From: Brachypterus glaber
Taxonomy: Eukaryota; Arthropoda; Insecta; Coleoptera; Kateretidae
NCBI GenBank assembly: GCA_958510825.1
Contig: CAUEHQ010000005.1
Span: forward strand, 122,069 to 186,068
Direction: 5' to 3'
DNA length: 64,000 nt
Within the stretch, counting starts at the first letter, position 1, and the number at the start of each line of letters is the position of its first letter. Made by a program: the position numbers and the translations under genes. Below, in pieces: positions 35,331 to 48,200 of this stretch. Below the pieces are notes generated by a model. That model did no database searches. It saw only the letters and a list, made by a program, of their open reading frames with translations, and was not told where the DNA came from.

Positions 35331-37470
35331 TACAGGGTGTCTCAACGAAGCCGACTCGGTCGATATACAAGGTGGCCCAATGAAAAGTTGACATGGGGGT
35401 TTTTGGTAATAGCGTAGATGTAAAAAAATTTAAAAAAACGCTCGGACAGGTCGATTTTAGTTTGGAGGGGGATCATTTTTTTCCCTATTCAACCCTTGGG
35501 CAGTGGGGTGAACAACCCCTAAAATTTGAATAGGGAAAAGGGGTCGAGTCATACATCAAAAAAAGCCCCACTGCCGGGGGTTGTCGTGAGGTTATTGCAA
35601 ATAGAAAAAAAATTGTCACCCTCCAAACTAAAATCGACCTGTTCTAGCATTTTTTACATCTACGCTATTGTCAACTTTTCGGTGGGCCACCTTGTATAGT
35701 AAAGTATCCACTTTACATAAAAACTTTAATGGGAAGAGTTGTATGGTTTTAAAAAAGTCACATATTAAAAATATTTTAAAATATGCAGGATGGTCCTCTT
35801 AGGGTAGGTAACATCTGACTTATTTTTTTTTTAATGTATGCTATATTTTTGATTATGCCATCTTATTTCTCATTAAAATGCCTTTATTTTAATATCATAT
35901 TATATGGATCTATTATTTATAGTTTTTGAGATATATTTTTTTTTGAGAAAAAATGCATTTTTAGTGATAAGATAAAACCTTCTCCAATTTCTTTATTTGT
36001 TGTCAAAAATTAATAAAATTTTACAAGCTTATCTTAAAAGGGTGTATCTGATTACTTTATATGCAAAAAATAAAATATTTTATACAGGGCGTTAAAAATA
36101 AATATTCAAACTTTTGGATTTTCAAACATAAAACACTCCATTTTTTTTAATGGAATGCTATATATTTTACTCACTCGTTAAATGTAGAATGAAATTCTAC
36201 ATAAAATGATATAACATATTTTATAGATCCGTTTAGCGTTTTTTTTTTTTTTAATATTTAAATTAAAAAAAAAAAAAGTTTTCAATTTCAAGAATTTTAT
36301 TTTATTTATTTTTAACAAGAAGGCCGTGGAACTTTTTAAAATAATTTTTACATTAGGATAATAGTTTTGTTAAAATAATGTGTATGTATAAAAAAAATAG
36401 CTAACTTGTACTCAACGCTAACGAGAACCATCTCTAAAACTCTAGTCCGTAAATGAGTTGACTCCATGATGTATTGGTTTTGGCGCTATCCACAGGCTCG
36501 CATAACCATAAGACATAGTTTAGAACGACACCGTGACTGGCTTAATTTGCCGTCATATGTCTCATGCGCAGACCTTTACGTTATGTCTTATGCAAGCCAG
36601 GGGGTAGCGATTTTATTAAAATCATTATCTATAGCAATTCTAGTTTATATTGCCTATTAAATAATTGGATAGCGCTTAAACCAATACGTCATGGAGTCAA
36701 CTCATTGAAGGACTCGAGTTTTTGAGTTGGTTCTCGTTAGCGTCGAGTACAGGTTAGTTGTTTTTCTTTGTATAACTTATTTTAACAAAATTATTATCCT
36801 ATTGTAAAAATTGTTCAAAAAAATTCCACGGCCTTTTTTAAAAAAATATAATACAATTCTTGTAATTGACAACTTTAGTTTTTTAAACTCAATTATTTTA
36901 AAAACCGCTAAACGGATCTATGAAGTATCTCATTCAGAATTTCATTCTACATATAACGAGTGAATAAAAAATATAGCATTTCATTAAAAAATGGAGTTTT
37001 TTATGTTTGAAAATCCAAAAGTTTGAGTATTTATTTTGAACACCCTGTATAACATATTTTATTTTTTGCACATAAAGTAATTAATTAATTCAAGATCAAC
37101 TTGGAAAATTTTATTAATTTTTGACAAAAAATAAAGAAATCGGAGAAGGTTTTATGTTATTACTAAAAATGCATTTTTTCTCAAAAAAAAAAATTATATC
37201 TCAAAAAATATTAACAATAGACCCATATAATATGATATCAAAATAAAGGCATTTTAATGAGAAATAAGTTGGCATAATAAAAAATATACCACTCCATTTA
37301 AAAAAAGTAAGTCAGATGTTACCCACCCTAAGAGGACCATCCTGTATATTTTAAAATATTTTTAAAATGTGCCTTTTTTAAAACCATTCAACTTTTCCAT
37401 TAAAGTTTTTCTCTAAAGTGGATACTTTACTATATATCGACTGAGTCGGCTTCGTTGAGACACCCTGTAT
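35331..37470. mobile_element. 2.1-kb foldback element with ACAGGGTGTCTCAACGAAG ends
   Basis: The left end ACAGGGTGTCTCAACGAAGC and right end CTTCGTTGAGACACCCTGT are inverse copies, and homology continues inward almost to the centre near 36550 (ACGCTAACGAGAACC at 36416 against GGTTCTCGTTAGCG at 36729). Only about 150 bp in the middle is unpaired. A second copy, split by a LINE, is at 45075-45147 and 51068-51572. Such ends next to TATA are typical of Tc1/mariner-derived MITEs. No coding capacity. Confidence 0.8.
35366..35696. mobile_element. 331-bp MITE nested in the foldback element
   Basis: TACAAGGTGGCCCAATGAAA at the left and GGTGGGCCACCTTGTA at the right are inverse ends, with inner homology AAAAGTTGAC and TAGCGTAGATGTAAAAAA. 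The other arm of the host element shows the empty site, GTCGATATATAGTAAAG in inverse, so the insertion duplicated TA, as Tc1/mariner elements do. Confidence 0.85.
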
Positions 37471-37483
37471 ATATATATATATA

Positions 37484-38190
37484 GCGGTCCAAAAGTCACC
37501 CCCCCCCCTCTTAACTTTTGAACCAGTTGAGATATCGACTTCAAATTTGGAACTTTTAAATAAGACAACTTAAACTATTTTTTAGCATATATTTAATACT
37601 TTCAGGTCTTAAAATGTGGGCCATTTTTTAAATGAAAAGGGGGGTTGTGTAATACATCATTTTAAAGCTTATAAAATTTTCCATTTAACTCTATATTTTT
37701 AAATTAAAAAAAAATGGGTTTAAAATGGGGTTGAAAATGGGTATTAATGTCAAAATTCCTCTAAAAAAAAACAAATAATTTTTTAAAAATGCCTAATTTC
37801 ATCATAAAAAAATGTTAATTATACTTTTAAACTAATTTTAGTTGACACAAATAAAAAGTTATAAAAATAACTTCAAAAATCGAATATTTTAGTCCAAAAA
37901 GTTGAAAAATCAAAACCTTAGAAAACATTTTTAAAAAATTTAAAAATGTTAGTTTAAATAGAGAATTTTTTATTATAAAGCTTATAATAAGCTTTAAAAT
38001 GATATATCACACGACCCACCTTTCCATTTAAAAAATGTCCCCCCATGCCCCCCTGCCCACATTTTAAGAGCTGAAAATATCAAATATATGCTAAAAGATA
38101 GTTTAAGTTGTCTTATTTAAGAGTTCTAAATTTGAAGTCGATATCTCAACTCGTTCAAAAATTAAAAGGGGGGGGTGACTTTTGGACCGC
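37484..38190. mobile_element. GCGGTCCAAAAGTCACC-family MITE, copy 2
   Basis: The ends GCGGTCCAAAAGTCACCCCC and GGGGGTGACTTTTGGACCGC are inverse, and homology continues for over 150 bp on each side (TTAAAATGTGGGC against GCCCACATTTTAAGAG). About 707 bp, flanked by AT repeats on both sides. Non-coding. Confidence 0.8.
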
Positions 38191-38191
38191 G

Positions 38192-38254
<63 letters not shown>

Positions 38255-38256
38255 TA
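38191..38256. repeat. (AT)n microsatellite
   Basis: About 30 uninterrupted TA dinucleotides between two mobile elements. Shorter TA tracts mark other element junctions at 35320, 37470 and 51573, consistent with TA-targeting insertions. Confidence 0.9.
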
Positions 38257-40013
38257 TAGGTATTGAGAGTAGGTATTGATGGATAAGGATGAACCTTTTT
38301 TTTAAATGTGAGGACAAAAAAACTCACAAGATAAGGTCCAAAAATAAATTTGTTTTGCAAAAACCGGCTAATTACACTAACTTTTATAATAGGTTTTGAA
38401 AAAAACATATGTACATACTAGCGATTTTTTTACAACAAAATTTTTATTGTGAGTGTATTTGCAATTGCTTAAAATGGGTCTATACCAAATTTGATCAAGA
38501 ACTATCAATTGGTTAATATTTAAGAAATAAAAATGTTTTGCATAGAACTATGCGATTTTTTTAAAATACTTAAGACAAGTAGACATTAATTGTCTACATG
38601 AACAATGAATTACCCGTTATTTTTTTGACACTTAATTGTCAATTTTTTTTTATTTTAAAAATGTCTTAAAATAGAAATTGTTAGAATTTAATAATAAGAG
38701 AGATATGATAAAGTCAGTAAGGTTATGTTAAAAAAAATAAAAATGAGAAAATAGGCTTAGTCTTGTTTTTTTTTTCATGTTATATGGAGATATGTAAAAA
38801 ATTGTAGGGCACCTTGTAAACGGCACACAATAAGGCGTGAAGCTGGCGGTTTTTTTATTTTTTTGAACCCCTTGTACTAAATCCATTCAAATACATTTCG
38901 GGTATGTTAGAGCTGCTACATATATGCATAAAATGTAAAAAAATGGTGATTGTGTTATTTCAAAAGTGGACTATTTTGCCTTGACACAAAATATATTTGA
39001 CTTTTTTCTAAGGTTATAAAGGTCGAAACTAGCCATGACTTTTTTATAAGTTGGTCTTGGTACCCTTATATGCTGTACCAAATTTAAAATTGATCCCACA
39101 AATAATTAAAGATAAAATTTCACCCTTATAGGGGTAGTTGGTGGCTGAAATGCTGGTGGTGTATTACCAATGATAAAGTACACCCATTACGCAAAGTTGC
39201 AGTCATTTCATGCGGGGCCATTTTTTACTTGATTATCCCGCTATTCTCTTTCTTCGGACGTTTTGTAGCACATCGCTAAAGAAAAAGCGTATTCCTCTCC
39301 CTTATAAATTGCAACGCCTTGTAAGTTTTCTAATAACACTTTCCTTTCAAAGACACCGTCACTTGAGGAGGATTTTTTCCAATGGCATATTCAAATACTC
39401 TTTTTTGGATTTTCTTGCAATAACGTACACTTCCATAAAACGCTTTAGTATTCTCAAAATTGTTAATATCTCGTCTTAATGATTTATATCAATAGATGTA
39501 TGTATGGATATCCTTCATTAAAATTACGTTCTAATAGATAACAGCTACTTCTTCTGCCTTTCAAATCGTAAAATATCTTTTTCTTTTGGATAAAATTGCT
39601 AACAGACAAGAAGGAAATTTCAAAATGTGACTAAAGTCAGATTTTCACCTAGGTAAACTTTTTATCAGACATTATCTATCTAGTATGCTTTAACATAACT
39701 TGTTTAGATTCACACAAAATGAAATGTTTCATTATTTTGTCGTTTTTAAAAGTTGAATTTAATAAAATAAGTTATTTGGTTAAAAAAAATTATACACGAT
39801 GAAGAAAAAATCATAAATTTGTATATTTTATCGTTTTTAACCTACAGTTGCCAACAAAAATTTAATAAAAATAGCTGTATCTCAAAAACAAAAGATAGTC
39901 CAACAGTTGTCTTAGGACGGAATAATAGCTTACTGGGCCTATTAACTGATATAAATTTTGTTTTGCTAGCTTTAATAATAAAACACCTGGTTTGTCTTGG
40001 CTGGGACACCCGG
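38257..40013. mobile_element. Decayed mariner-type element remains, copy 1
   Basis: 38262-38640 (GGTATTGATGGATAAGGATG onward) is homologous to 43660-44080 and 51650-51850. 39850-40013 ends with CTTGGCTGGGACACCCGGTATAC, which looks like the terminal repeat of a mariner-type element. It lies directly against the next element. No transposase frame survives between; the 39210-39479 plus frame is unrecognised and probably spurious. Confidence 0.45.
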
Positions 40014-40740
40014 TATACACGGTGTCCCACGGTAGACAAATCAGTCAAATTGTGGCGTTATTATCAAAGCTATTAAAATATATTTTTTACCAGTCAATAT
40101 AGACCTAGTTACCTTCAATTTACGCCAGAAAAAAGTGTTGTACTTTTTTCTGTTTTTAGGCTAGAGCAACAAACAGAATTTTTTAACGCCAAAATTTAAA
40201 AAAATAATATAATTTCTTTATCATATGATAGTTTTTTTTACTAAAAACAATAGTTTTCTATTTAAATTTTTAATTTTAGTCCAAAAGTCCAAACGGTAAA
40301 AAATGGTAAGTGCATTATGGAATGACCCCGCTAATGTAAAAGAGAGGATGCTATGAAAATAAATGTTTGCAAATATGACGTTCACGATAAAAATAAATGT
40401 CAAATCTAATGTTATAAATTAGATTTTTACTTAGACTTAGTAAGGACCTTGTGGACTAGGGTATTTTATACTACATAGTGTATTACTTAATTACTAATAA
40501 ATTTTGATTTTTTGCGCTCAATCAATTTTTTTAATTGGTATGATTGGATTAATCTTAGATTAATCTTAGCAGTTTATATCATAATGAAAGTATTGTTAAA
40601 GCAAGTTATTATAAAACCTATTGGACAACTTATGATAAAACATGTTTTATAATTATGAGATTTTAAAAAACATAATTAATTAGCTTGTAAAGAACCCCCT
40701 TCCCTCGCAGTTGCATGAAGTTGCAGCTGGTTTATATTAG

Positions 40741-41349
40741 CAGGGCCGGATTCAGGGGGGTGCAGGGGGTACAGATTACCCGGGGCCCGGGCTCGAAGTT
40801 TTTAATAAACAGTTTATTTATTTATACTCCCCCAGATCGATAAGGCGTCAAAATAAGCAAATAAGTAGATCTCGTTCCAAATGGGCAATAGAAAAAATTT
40901 CGCCGCAGCAGCGCTTAAGCCTTTTTGGATTTTTGTAAAAAATAATAGTGCACTGTTACTAGTGTTTTAAAATTTGTAAAAAAATTCGCCCGCGGCGCTA
41001 GGGCTAATTTACCTACGTATTTTTTTAGTTCAAGCTTGCAAAAGCTTAAAATTTGTAAAAAAATTGCCTGCGGCGCCAGAGCTATCAAAATTGAAAAAAA
41101 TTTCGTCTGTGGCGCTAAGACTTTATTATTTTTTACATACTTAAGCTTGCTGAACTATGAAAATAAAACAGTCAGAAATTAACATAATTTGGAAAAATTT
41201 TCGACTGCGGCGCTTAGTTAATGAATGGGGGCGCCGCTTCGGTCCTCAGTGCCTTAGCTACAGGCCTGCATGGGACAATTATGTTTTGAAAAAATGGGGG
41301 CCCGAGTAAAAAGTTGCACCAAGGCCCGGGCTGGCTCTGTCCGGCCCTG
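40741..41349. mobile_element. hAT-type MITE, 609 bp
   Basis: CAGGGCCGGATTC at the left and GTCCGGCCCTG at the right are the CAGGG-type ends of hAT elements. The 8-bp flanks TATATTAG and CATATTAG match at seven positions, as expected for hAT target duplications. The interior contains CGATAAGG and several TTCGCCTGCGGCGC blocks, linking it to the array at 19990-22540. Confidence 0.8.
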
Positions 41350-42086
41350 CATATTAGGGTCACTTCATCTAGTCCTACTTCGTGCTTTTGTTCTTAGTCG
41401 TTTGTTTTGTTTTTTTTTAACCAAACCAGACCAAAATTAGACCAAATACAGAAGAACAAAGGAAAAAAACTGTCATATTATGGGCAATTTAGTCAATTAA
41501 TTTATTGTTATGTAATTAATTACGTACATTTTGGTTGGAATTAAAAGTTAAATGATACTAAGAATAATTCTCATAAGTTAAAATATCAAATTTATTGTTA
41601 TTATTAATATTATTTATTAATATGCGAAACGCAAGACGTATTTATGATATTTGAATTAATTAACTCATCAATCATTGTGTCAAATTCCATACATCTACAA
41701 AATATTACGCCTTTCTAGAATATTTTCACTGTTATTAGAATTGTTTTGTACAATATTTCAAATAAATCCATGTTAGTCCTTAGGTTTTCCCAAATCACTC
41801 CAGTTCTGATGAAAAAAGGTCAAAATTACGCATCTAACTTCAGAGAATCATGGGAATATAAATGCTATTTCACAAAATCTATTATTAGCAAATAATTCTA
41901 ATTCTTTGCGAGTCTTCCACGATTCAAATGGATTCAAATCAAGCAGCAAGTTAATATGTATCTGCATTGATCCTCTTCCCCACATCGTCTACATAAGAAG
42001 CCCCCATTTTTAACACGATAAAGCAATTTAATTTTGTTTAGATGTCTGAGCCTGTCTGTGTATCTATCTGTCTTTTTGTAAAGTAG
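41350..42086. other. Non-coding left interior of the mariner-type element
   Basis: AT-rich DNA between the nested hAT MITE and the transposase stop codon. No additional frame. It belongs to the element's 3' untranslated part. Confidence 0.5.
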
Positions 42087-43165
42087 TTAGTCATAGTCGT
42101 TTCGTAAACGTTCAAAAGTTCTCCCATCCTCCTGAATACACATAAAAAGCCTACTTTCAAAATTATGTCCGACTCGTTGAAGCATTACCGGTGTTATTTC
42201 GTTAAATGCTTCAACGATTCTTTGACGCATATTTTCAGGAGTGGTGGGAGCTTGTCGGTAAACCCTGTCCTTTACAAATCCCCACAAAAAAAATCACACG
42301 GGGTTAAATCGGGTGATCTTGCTGGCCAGGCAATTTGACCACCACGACCTATCCATGTATTATAAGTCTCATCCAAAAAAGTCCTCACCTCATGAAAAAA
42401 ATGAGCAGGAGCCCCACCCTGCATAAAAATTATGTCATTTCGCAAATTTAGTGGTACGTCTTCTAAAAGTTCCGGTAATTCATCACGCAAAAAATTTAGG
42501 TACATATTCCCATTTAGATGCCCATTAAAAAAGTAAGCTCCAATAACCGAATCCCCCAGTACCCCTCCCCAAACATTTAAAGACCAAATCCGCTGGTTGT
42601 CAACATGCCTAACCCAATGCGGATTTTCAACAGACCAATAATGCATGTTATGCCTGTTGACAACTCCATTGCTTTTAAATGTAGATTCGTCACTAAACAA
42701 AATTTTGGTAGAAAAGTCCCCGTCATCCCCTGTTAATTCCAAAAGTTCATCACAAAATCGAACCCTATTTTCAAAATCCCTCCCATGTAACTCTTGATTA
42801 AGACATAATTTATAAGGATGTAATTTAGAATTTTTAATAACCCTGCTAACTGATGTGCGTGATAAATGATGTTCCCTTGCGATTATCCTTGTAGACGTGT
42901 GGGGATCATTGATAACTGCTTCTTGAATTATAGTTATAGTTTCAGGATCTTTGGTTACTGGACTTTCGCAAACTTTTTTTATGTCCCTCACTCCTCCAGT
43001 ATCCAAAAATAAATTAACAATTCTTCGTACGCTAAAGTAACTAATACTATCATCGGGGAACTTTTCTACTATTTTTCTCGTTGTTTCTCTTAAATTTCGA
43101 GCACATTCTCCATAAGTTAAAATAATTTCTTTCTTTACTTCTAAAGTTATCATTTTGGCATTCAA
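42087..43165 (-). pseudogene. Tc1/mariner-type transposase with one frameshift and a lost catalytic aspartate
   Basis: The main frame (43165-42272, 297 codons) starts MNAKMITLEVKKEIIL and has an N-terminal paired helix-turn-helix region (SISYFSVRRIVN; TSTRIIAREHHLSRTSVSRV) that would bind the inverted repeats. Catalytic motifs are LFSDEST, then MQGGAPAH where the family has QDGAPAH, then ARSPDLTPCDFF. The second aspartate is Gly (GGT at 42416-42418), a single-base change that should abolish catalysis. After CDFF the frame breaks in a run of eight T (42286-42293); the next frame continues WGFVKDRVYRQAPTTPENM to a stop at 42087. One more T would join them, so a single-base loss explains the break. 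Confidence 0.88.
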
Positions 43166-43626
43166 AACTTGGTTTTATAAAAATCTTGCTTTGTTAATTT
43201 TTTGATTATAATGTAAAATCAAATTTGACATTTATTGTCATCATATACGACTTATTTAAAAATTTTAATTTCAAGGCATCCTACTCTTTTGCCATAGCGG
43301 GGTCATTCCATTATGCAATTGCCCTTTTATAAGGTTTTATAAAATTAAGAATTTAAATCGAAAATTATTGTTTTTAGTGAAAAAAACTATCATATGATAA
43401 AGAAAAATATTTACTCTTTTTAATTTTGGCATTTGAAAGTATTGTTATGCTTTTAATTAAAAGTGCATGTGTGGAGCTCTAGCTCAAAACCAAAAAAGAG
43501 TAGAAAACTTTTGTTTTGGGTCAATTGGAGATAATTAGGTCCATATTGACTGGTAAAAGTTTCATGTTGATATCTTTGTTAATAACGCCACAGTTTGACT
43601 GATTTGTCTACCGTGGGACACCGTGT

Positions 43627-45074
43627 ATACAGTGTGATCCATTTATTTTGGAAACACCCCAAAAAAAGGAGTAGGTATTGATGGATAAGGATGAACCTTT
43701 TTTTCAAATGCGAGGACAAAAAAACTCTACAAGAAAAGCCCCAAAAATAATTTTCTTTTGCAATAACCGGCTAACTACACTTACTTTTATAATAGGTTTT
43801 TTAAATAAAACACACTAGCGATTTTTTTACAATAAAAATTTTATCGTGGGTCTATTTGCTATTGCTTAAAATGGGTCTATACCAAATTTTGTTAAAAAAA
43901 TTAATCTGTTAATACTTTAGAATTAAGCAATATATTGCGTAAAATTATTTGTTTTTTTAATTCTCAAGACAAGTAGACACTAAATGTCTAAATGGTATAT
44001 ATACTCTAGTAGACACTAGTATTAACTGTTTTATCACACACTAGAAACTGGTTATAAGAAATCAATACATTTTTGTATATTTTAATTAAATAATTAATAT
44101 TTTAAGTACCTACCACCTTATTAAAATTATTTTTTAATACGTACATAATTAAAACTAGGTAATTTAAATTAATTCAAATATTTATTAAAAAAACTAAATA
44201 AAACAATAACATTTCATTTTAATAAGCTAAAAGAAGACATTTAATTTTATTGTTTACTAAAAGATAAATTAAATTGCTAAATTTTCAATAAGGTCCCCGT
44301 TTTTTTCAATACATTTTTCGTACCTACGACGCTGTTTCTAACAACTTTTCGAAGCTGTTGAGGTGTTATTTCTTGACACGCTTCTCTTATTCTATTTTTT
44401 AAATCCTATCTGTTTTGGGGCCTGGTTTTACAAACTTTATTTTTAATTGTTCCCCAAAAAAAGAAATCTAAACAAGTAAGATCAGGGAATCTAGGGGGCC
44501 ATTGAATTAAAGAACTTCCTCTACCAATCAATTCATTTAGCCACATTCGAATAATGAGTGAATAATGAACTGAACATCCGTCCATTTGAAAATAAATATT
44601 TAACCTTTTGTTTTTTGGTAATAGTGGCTTTTACAGTTAATTACCCAGTTCGGGTTTTCTGTTGCCCAATATCTCGAATTCTGTGACGAAACTACTCCAT
44701 TCGTCCTAAAGGTAGCCTCGTCACTAAAAAAATTAATTTCAAAAAATTAAGATCATTTAGATAATTTCCCTGCGTCCTTAATAACCAAATAACCAAAACT
44801 TAATTCTCTTTTCCTCATCACCAGGTTCCAGTGTGTGACAAAACTTTGGTTTATAAGGTTTCATTTTTTTTAAGGCATTATTGAATATTTGTTTATGGTA
44901 GTTTAAGCACTTCGAATACTGATTTTTGGATTTTCTTGAAAATGGTTTTCTATTATTCGTTCGTTATTTATTCTTCTTAAAATTTTCGGCCTTTTTAAAA
45001 TTACTTTTGAAACAGCACCTGATTCGTTAAATAATCTTGAAAACAGTGCTGTGGCTGACTCCTGCATTTGGATG
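43627..45074 (-). mobile_element. Second mariner-type element, heavily decayed
   Basis: It begins TATACAGTGTGATCCATTTA next to the first element's right end and shares 43660-44080 with 38262-38640 and 51650-51850. It carries the transposase remnant at 44285-44990. The right end is not recognisable before the foldback fragment at 45075. Confidence 0.6.
44285..44990 (-). pseudogene. Mariner-type transposase remnant with many stops
   Basis: Minus-strand pieces in different frames recall the intact family: FSDEATFRTNGVVS (44692-44735), then YWATENPNW-like sequence, WPPRFPDLTCLDFFFWGTI (44448-44505), and a C-terminal VLKKTGTLLKI (44282-44315). The order matches the neighbouring transposase. The segment around the second catalytic aspartate is degraded or lost. 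Several frameshifts and stops show long inactivity. Confidence 0.75.
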
Positions 45075-45147
45075 TCGGTCGTTAAAAATATCTTATATCA
45101 TTTTATGCAGAATTTTATTCTACATTTAACGAGTAAATAAAAAATAT
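45075..45147. mobile_element. Foldback element (ACAGGGTGTCTC family) fragment left of the LINE
   Basis: TTTTATGCAGAATTTTATTC and CTACATTTAACGAGTAAATA match the middle of the right arm of 35331-37470 (near 36930-36975). The continuation is at 51068 after the LINE, so the LINE split this copy. The remainder of the copy's left half is missing. Confidence 0.65.
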
Positions 45148-45243
45148 GTAGTAGTAGTAGTAGTAAGGGTGGGGAGGCTACAAGCCAGGCAACTAGGCCA
45201 TTATGGCCCTTTTTGCCAGCCCCGAGCTGTCCCAGCCACACAT

Positions 45244-48200
45244 CTACCCTACTCCCTGCCTAAACCTGCCGGACCTCCTTATAAAGGTCGCGATATCTGT
45301 CCAGGCAAGGGTACGCAACTCCTCTCTTCGGAGAGTTGCCACTCCGAAGATCTCCTGTCGTATTCTGCCGAACCGATCGCATTGTCCTAGGAAATGGAAG
45401 GACGATTCTTCGTCTATCCCGCAACCCGAACAGACGGGGTCGTTACCGACCTTCATCTTGAACAGGTGCCTTCCTAGTCCACAGTGACCCGTGAGGATCC
45501 CTGTGAGTTGGCTGATCGTGGCTCGGCTTCTTCCTAGTAGCCACGCGGTTTTTGACTTGCTTGGACCGGAAAGGAAGTCCTTTGCCTGTCTGCAGTTCGT
45601 GACCGTTGACCAGCTTTCCCTTAGTTTTTCTCCAGCCCACGTGTTGAGGGCTGATGTGACTTGTTTCCTTGTAATACCAAGCATGGGTTCGGGTCCCATG
45701 CACGGAGTCTCGGCTCCGAGCCTGGCAAGTTCGTCTGCCTTCTCGTTGCCTGGTATCCCGCTGTGTCCAGGGACCCATACAAGGTGGACTCTTTTGTTCC
45801 TCGCTAGCTCCTCCAGGGCTTCTATGCATTCCTGCACAAGACTGGATCTTGTGCCGGGTGCACTGAGAGCCTTGAGGGCTGCTTGGCTGTCGGAGCAGAT
45901 GTATACATCTGATCCGTTACTCCCTAGAACCTCTTCGCATCTTGCCGCTTCCTGTATCGCAAAGACTTCCGCTTGGAATACCGTGGGGTACCTGCCGAGC
46001 GAATAGCTCTTTTGAACCCCCGTGTCTTGTACAAAGAAGCCTGCGCCCGAGCTTTGCGTGCTTTCCATCCGGAAGCCGTCTGTATAGCACACTGTTGCGT
46101 TTTGGGCAAAATTAACTTCCTTGTTCTTCCACTCGTGTTTTGTTGGTATAGTGAGAGAGAATGCTCTGTCAAACCTTAATCGGTCTTCCGCCTCTATCAC
46201 CTTGATGCTGCTGATAGGTAACTCTACTCTGGCAACATCGGCGATTTTTGTATGTCCGTAGACTGCCCCTTCACCCAGCCAGCATCCAACATCTCTCATT
46301 CTAAGGTAGCTAGCCATTGCCTCCCTCCTTATCCAGGACGGAAGCGTTGGCAGCCCCAGTAGAACTTCCAGTGCTGATGTGGGGGTCGTCCTGATTGCGC
46401 CGGTGATCCCGAGACACGCTAGTCTTTGGATCTTACTCAGACTCCGAGCTACTGTGGTTTTGCTGACGCTTGGCCACCATACCACCGAGCCATATTGGAC
46501 TCTGGGTCTAATGACGGCGGTATAGATCCATAATAGAATCTGTGGGGTCATGCCCCAGCTTTTTCCCACTGCCCGACGCAAGTGCCAGAAGGTCGCAATC
46601 GACTTGTCAATGACTTTGTCTACATGCGCCTTCCAGTTGAGTTTACTGTCTAGGGTTACTCCCAAGTACTTGACCTCTTGTGAGAGCACAAGCGGTTTTC
46701 CGTACATTTGGGGGGCCCTAAAGTTCTCTATCTTTCTCCTATTGGTAAAGAGGATAAGCTCAGTCTTTGTTGGGTTGACTGATAAGCCTTTTTCCTCACA
46801 CCACTCTTCTATTATCCTGCAGGCTGTCTGGATTCTTTCACAGACCGTGCCCAAGAACCTTCCAGTGACTAGGACCGTGCCATCATCTGCAAATGCTTGT
46901 GCGTATAGCCCAGCGGCCGTCAGCCTCTCTAGGAGACTGTCCATAACTAGACACCATAAGTGAGGTGAAAGACAACTGCCCTGTGGACATCCACCCCTCA
47001 CCCCGATGTCCAGACGACAGTCCCCCAGAGAGGCCATGACATTCCTCTCTACCAGCGCAGATCTTACCCAACTAACCAGCGCTGGCGGGGTGCCCCTTGC
47101 TAATAGCGCACTGCAGATGGTTGACGTTCTTGCCCTGTCGAATGCTCCCTCTACGTCAAAGAATATGGCCAACGCCCATTCTTTGTGGTGTAATGCCTTT
47201 TCGACTCTTCGCACTATAGCGTGGAGGGCCGAGTCTGTCGACCTGCCTCGCCTATATGCGTGTTGTCCTCTATGGAAAGGATGCCTGCTAAGCACTCCTT
47301 CCATCAGGTACCGGTCCACTATCTTTTCCAGCGTTTTCAGCAGGAAAGATGTAAGGCTTATTGGTCTGAAGGATTTGGCGGTTGTGTAATCCTTCCTCCC
47401 CGGTTTGGGGCTGAAGACCACTCTCGCCCTCCTCCATTCCTTTGGAACATATCCCAGCGCCAGGCTGGCCTTAAAGATCCTCTTCACGTTGGGAAGAACG
47501 ATCTCTATGCCCGCCTGGAGTAGCGCTGGGAATATGCCATCCGGTCCTGCTGCCTTGTATGGGTCGAACTCTTTCACCGCCCATTTGATCGCGCCGTCTT
47601 TGATAACCTCCTCGGCCAGTTGCCGGTCCCCTCCTGGGAGGGGACCCTGCTCTACCTCGGGGTTATCTTGTTCGACGCTTTCACCGGGAAAGTGAGTCTC
47701 CAGCAGTAGCCTTAAGGACTCTTCGCTGGAGGTGGTTCAACTCCCATCTTGTCTCTGTAGCGAGCCTACCGATTATTAGACGTGCCGCTAAGAATTTTCA
47801 TCAGCCTTGCAGAATCCGACAGTGACTCCATGTCTCCGCAGTATTTCCTCCAGCTTTGTTTCTTGCTTCGTCTAAGCTCCTTTTTAAAATCCCTTCTCAC
47901 CTCTCTATACCTATCCCATGAGGACTCTGTCTTCCCTAAAGGCTTGGTTGAATGCCCGCCTACACTCCTTGCGCAGGGTGTTCAGCGTGCCATTCCACCA
48001 TGGGACCTTTCGGTCCTTGGCCTCCCTGAGTGGACAAGCCTCCTCATAAGCTGAGATTATGGTATTATTTAGAGTGGCGACCTCTTTGTCTAATTGTTCC
48101 TCTGTGAGTATCTCACTGTCTGAATCCCAGTTATGACTTTTGAGCTGGGAGAGGTAATTCTCCCAGTCCGTTGCCCTTGGGTTTCTTTTCATGATTGGAT

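Larger units (their letters stand above)
40014..43629 (-). mobile_element. 3.6-kb Tc1/mariner-type element with long inverted repeats
   Basis: The left end TATACACGGTGTCCCACGG is matched by CCGTGGGACACCGTGTATA at the right. Homology of the arms extends to about 150-200 bp with mismatches (GACAAATCAGTCAAA, TGTGGCGTTATT, TTTTACCAGTCAATAT). TA borders both ends. It carries a transposase on the minus strand (42087-43165) and a hAT-type MITE (40741-41349) inserted in its left part. Long inverted repeats of this kind occur in several insect mariner lineages. Confidence 0.85.

Noticed and set aside
38103..38408. 101-codon minus frame with Tyr-Ile repeats
   Set aside because: Translation of the AT microsatellite and flanking MITE sequence.
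45169..47695. Plus-strand frames of 70-171 codons
   Set aside because: Antisense of the LINE RT-RNase H frame, open only because that DNA is G/C-rich.
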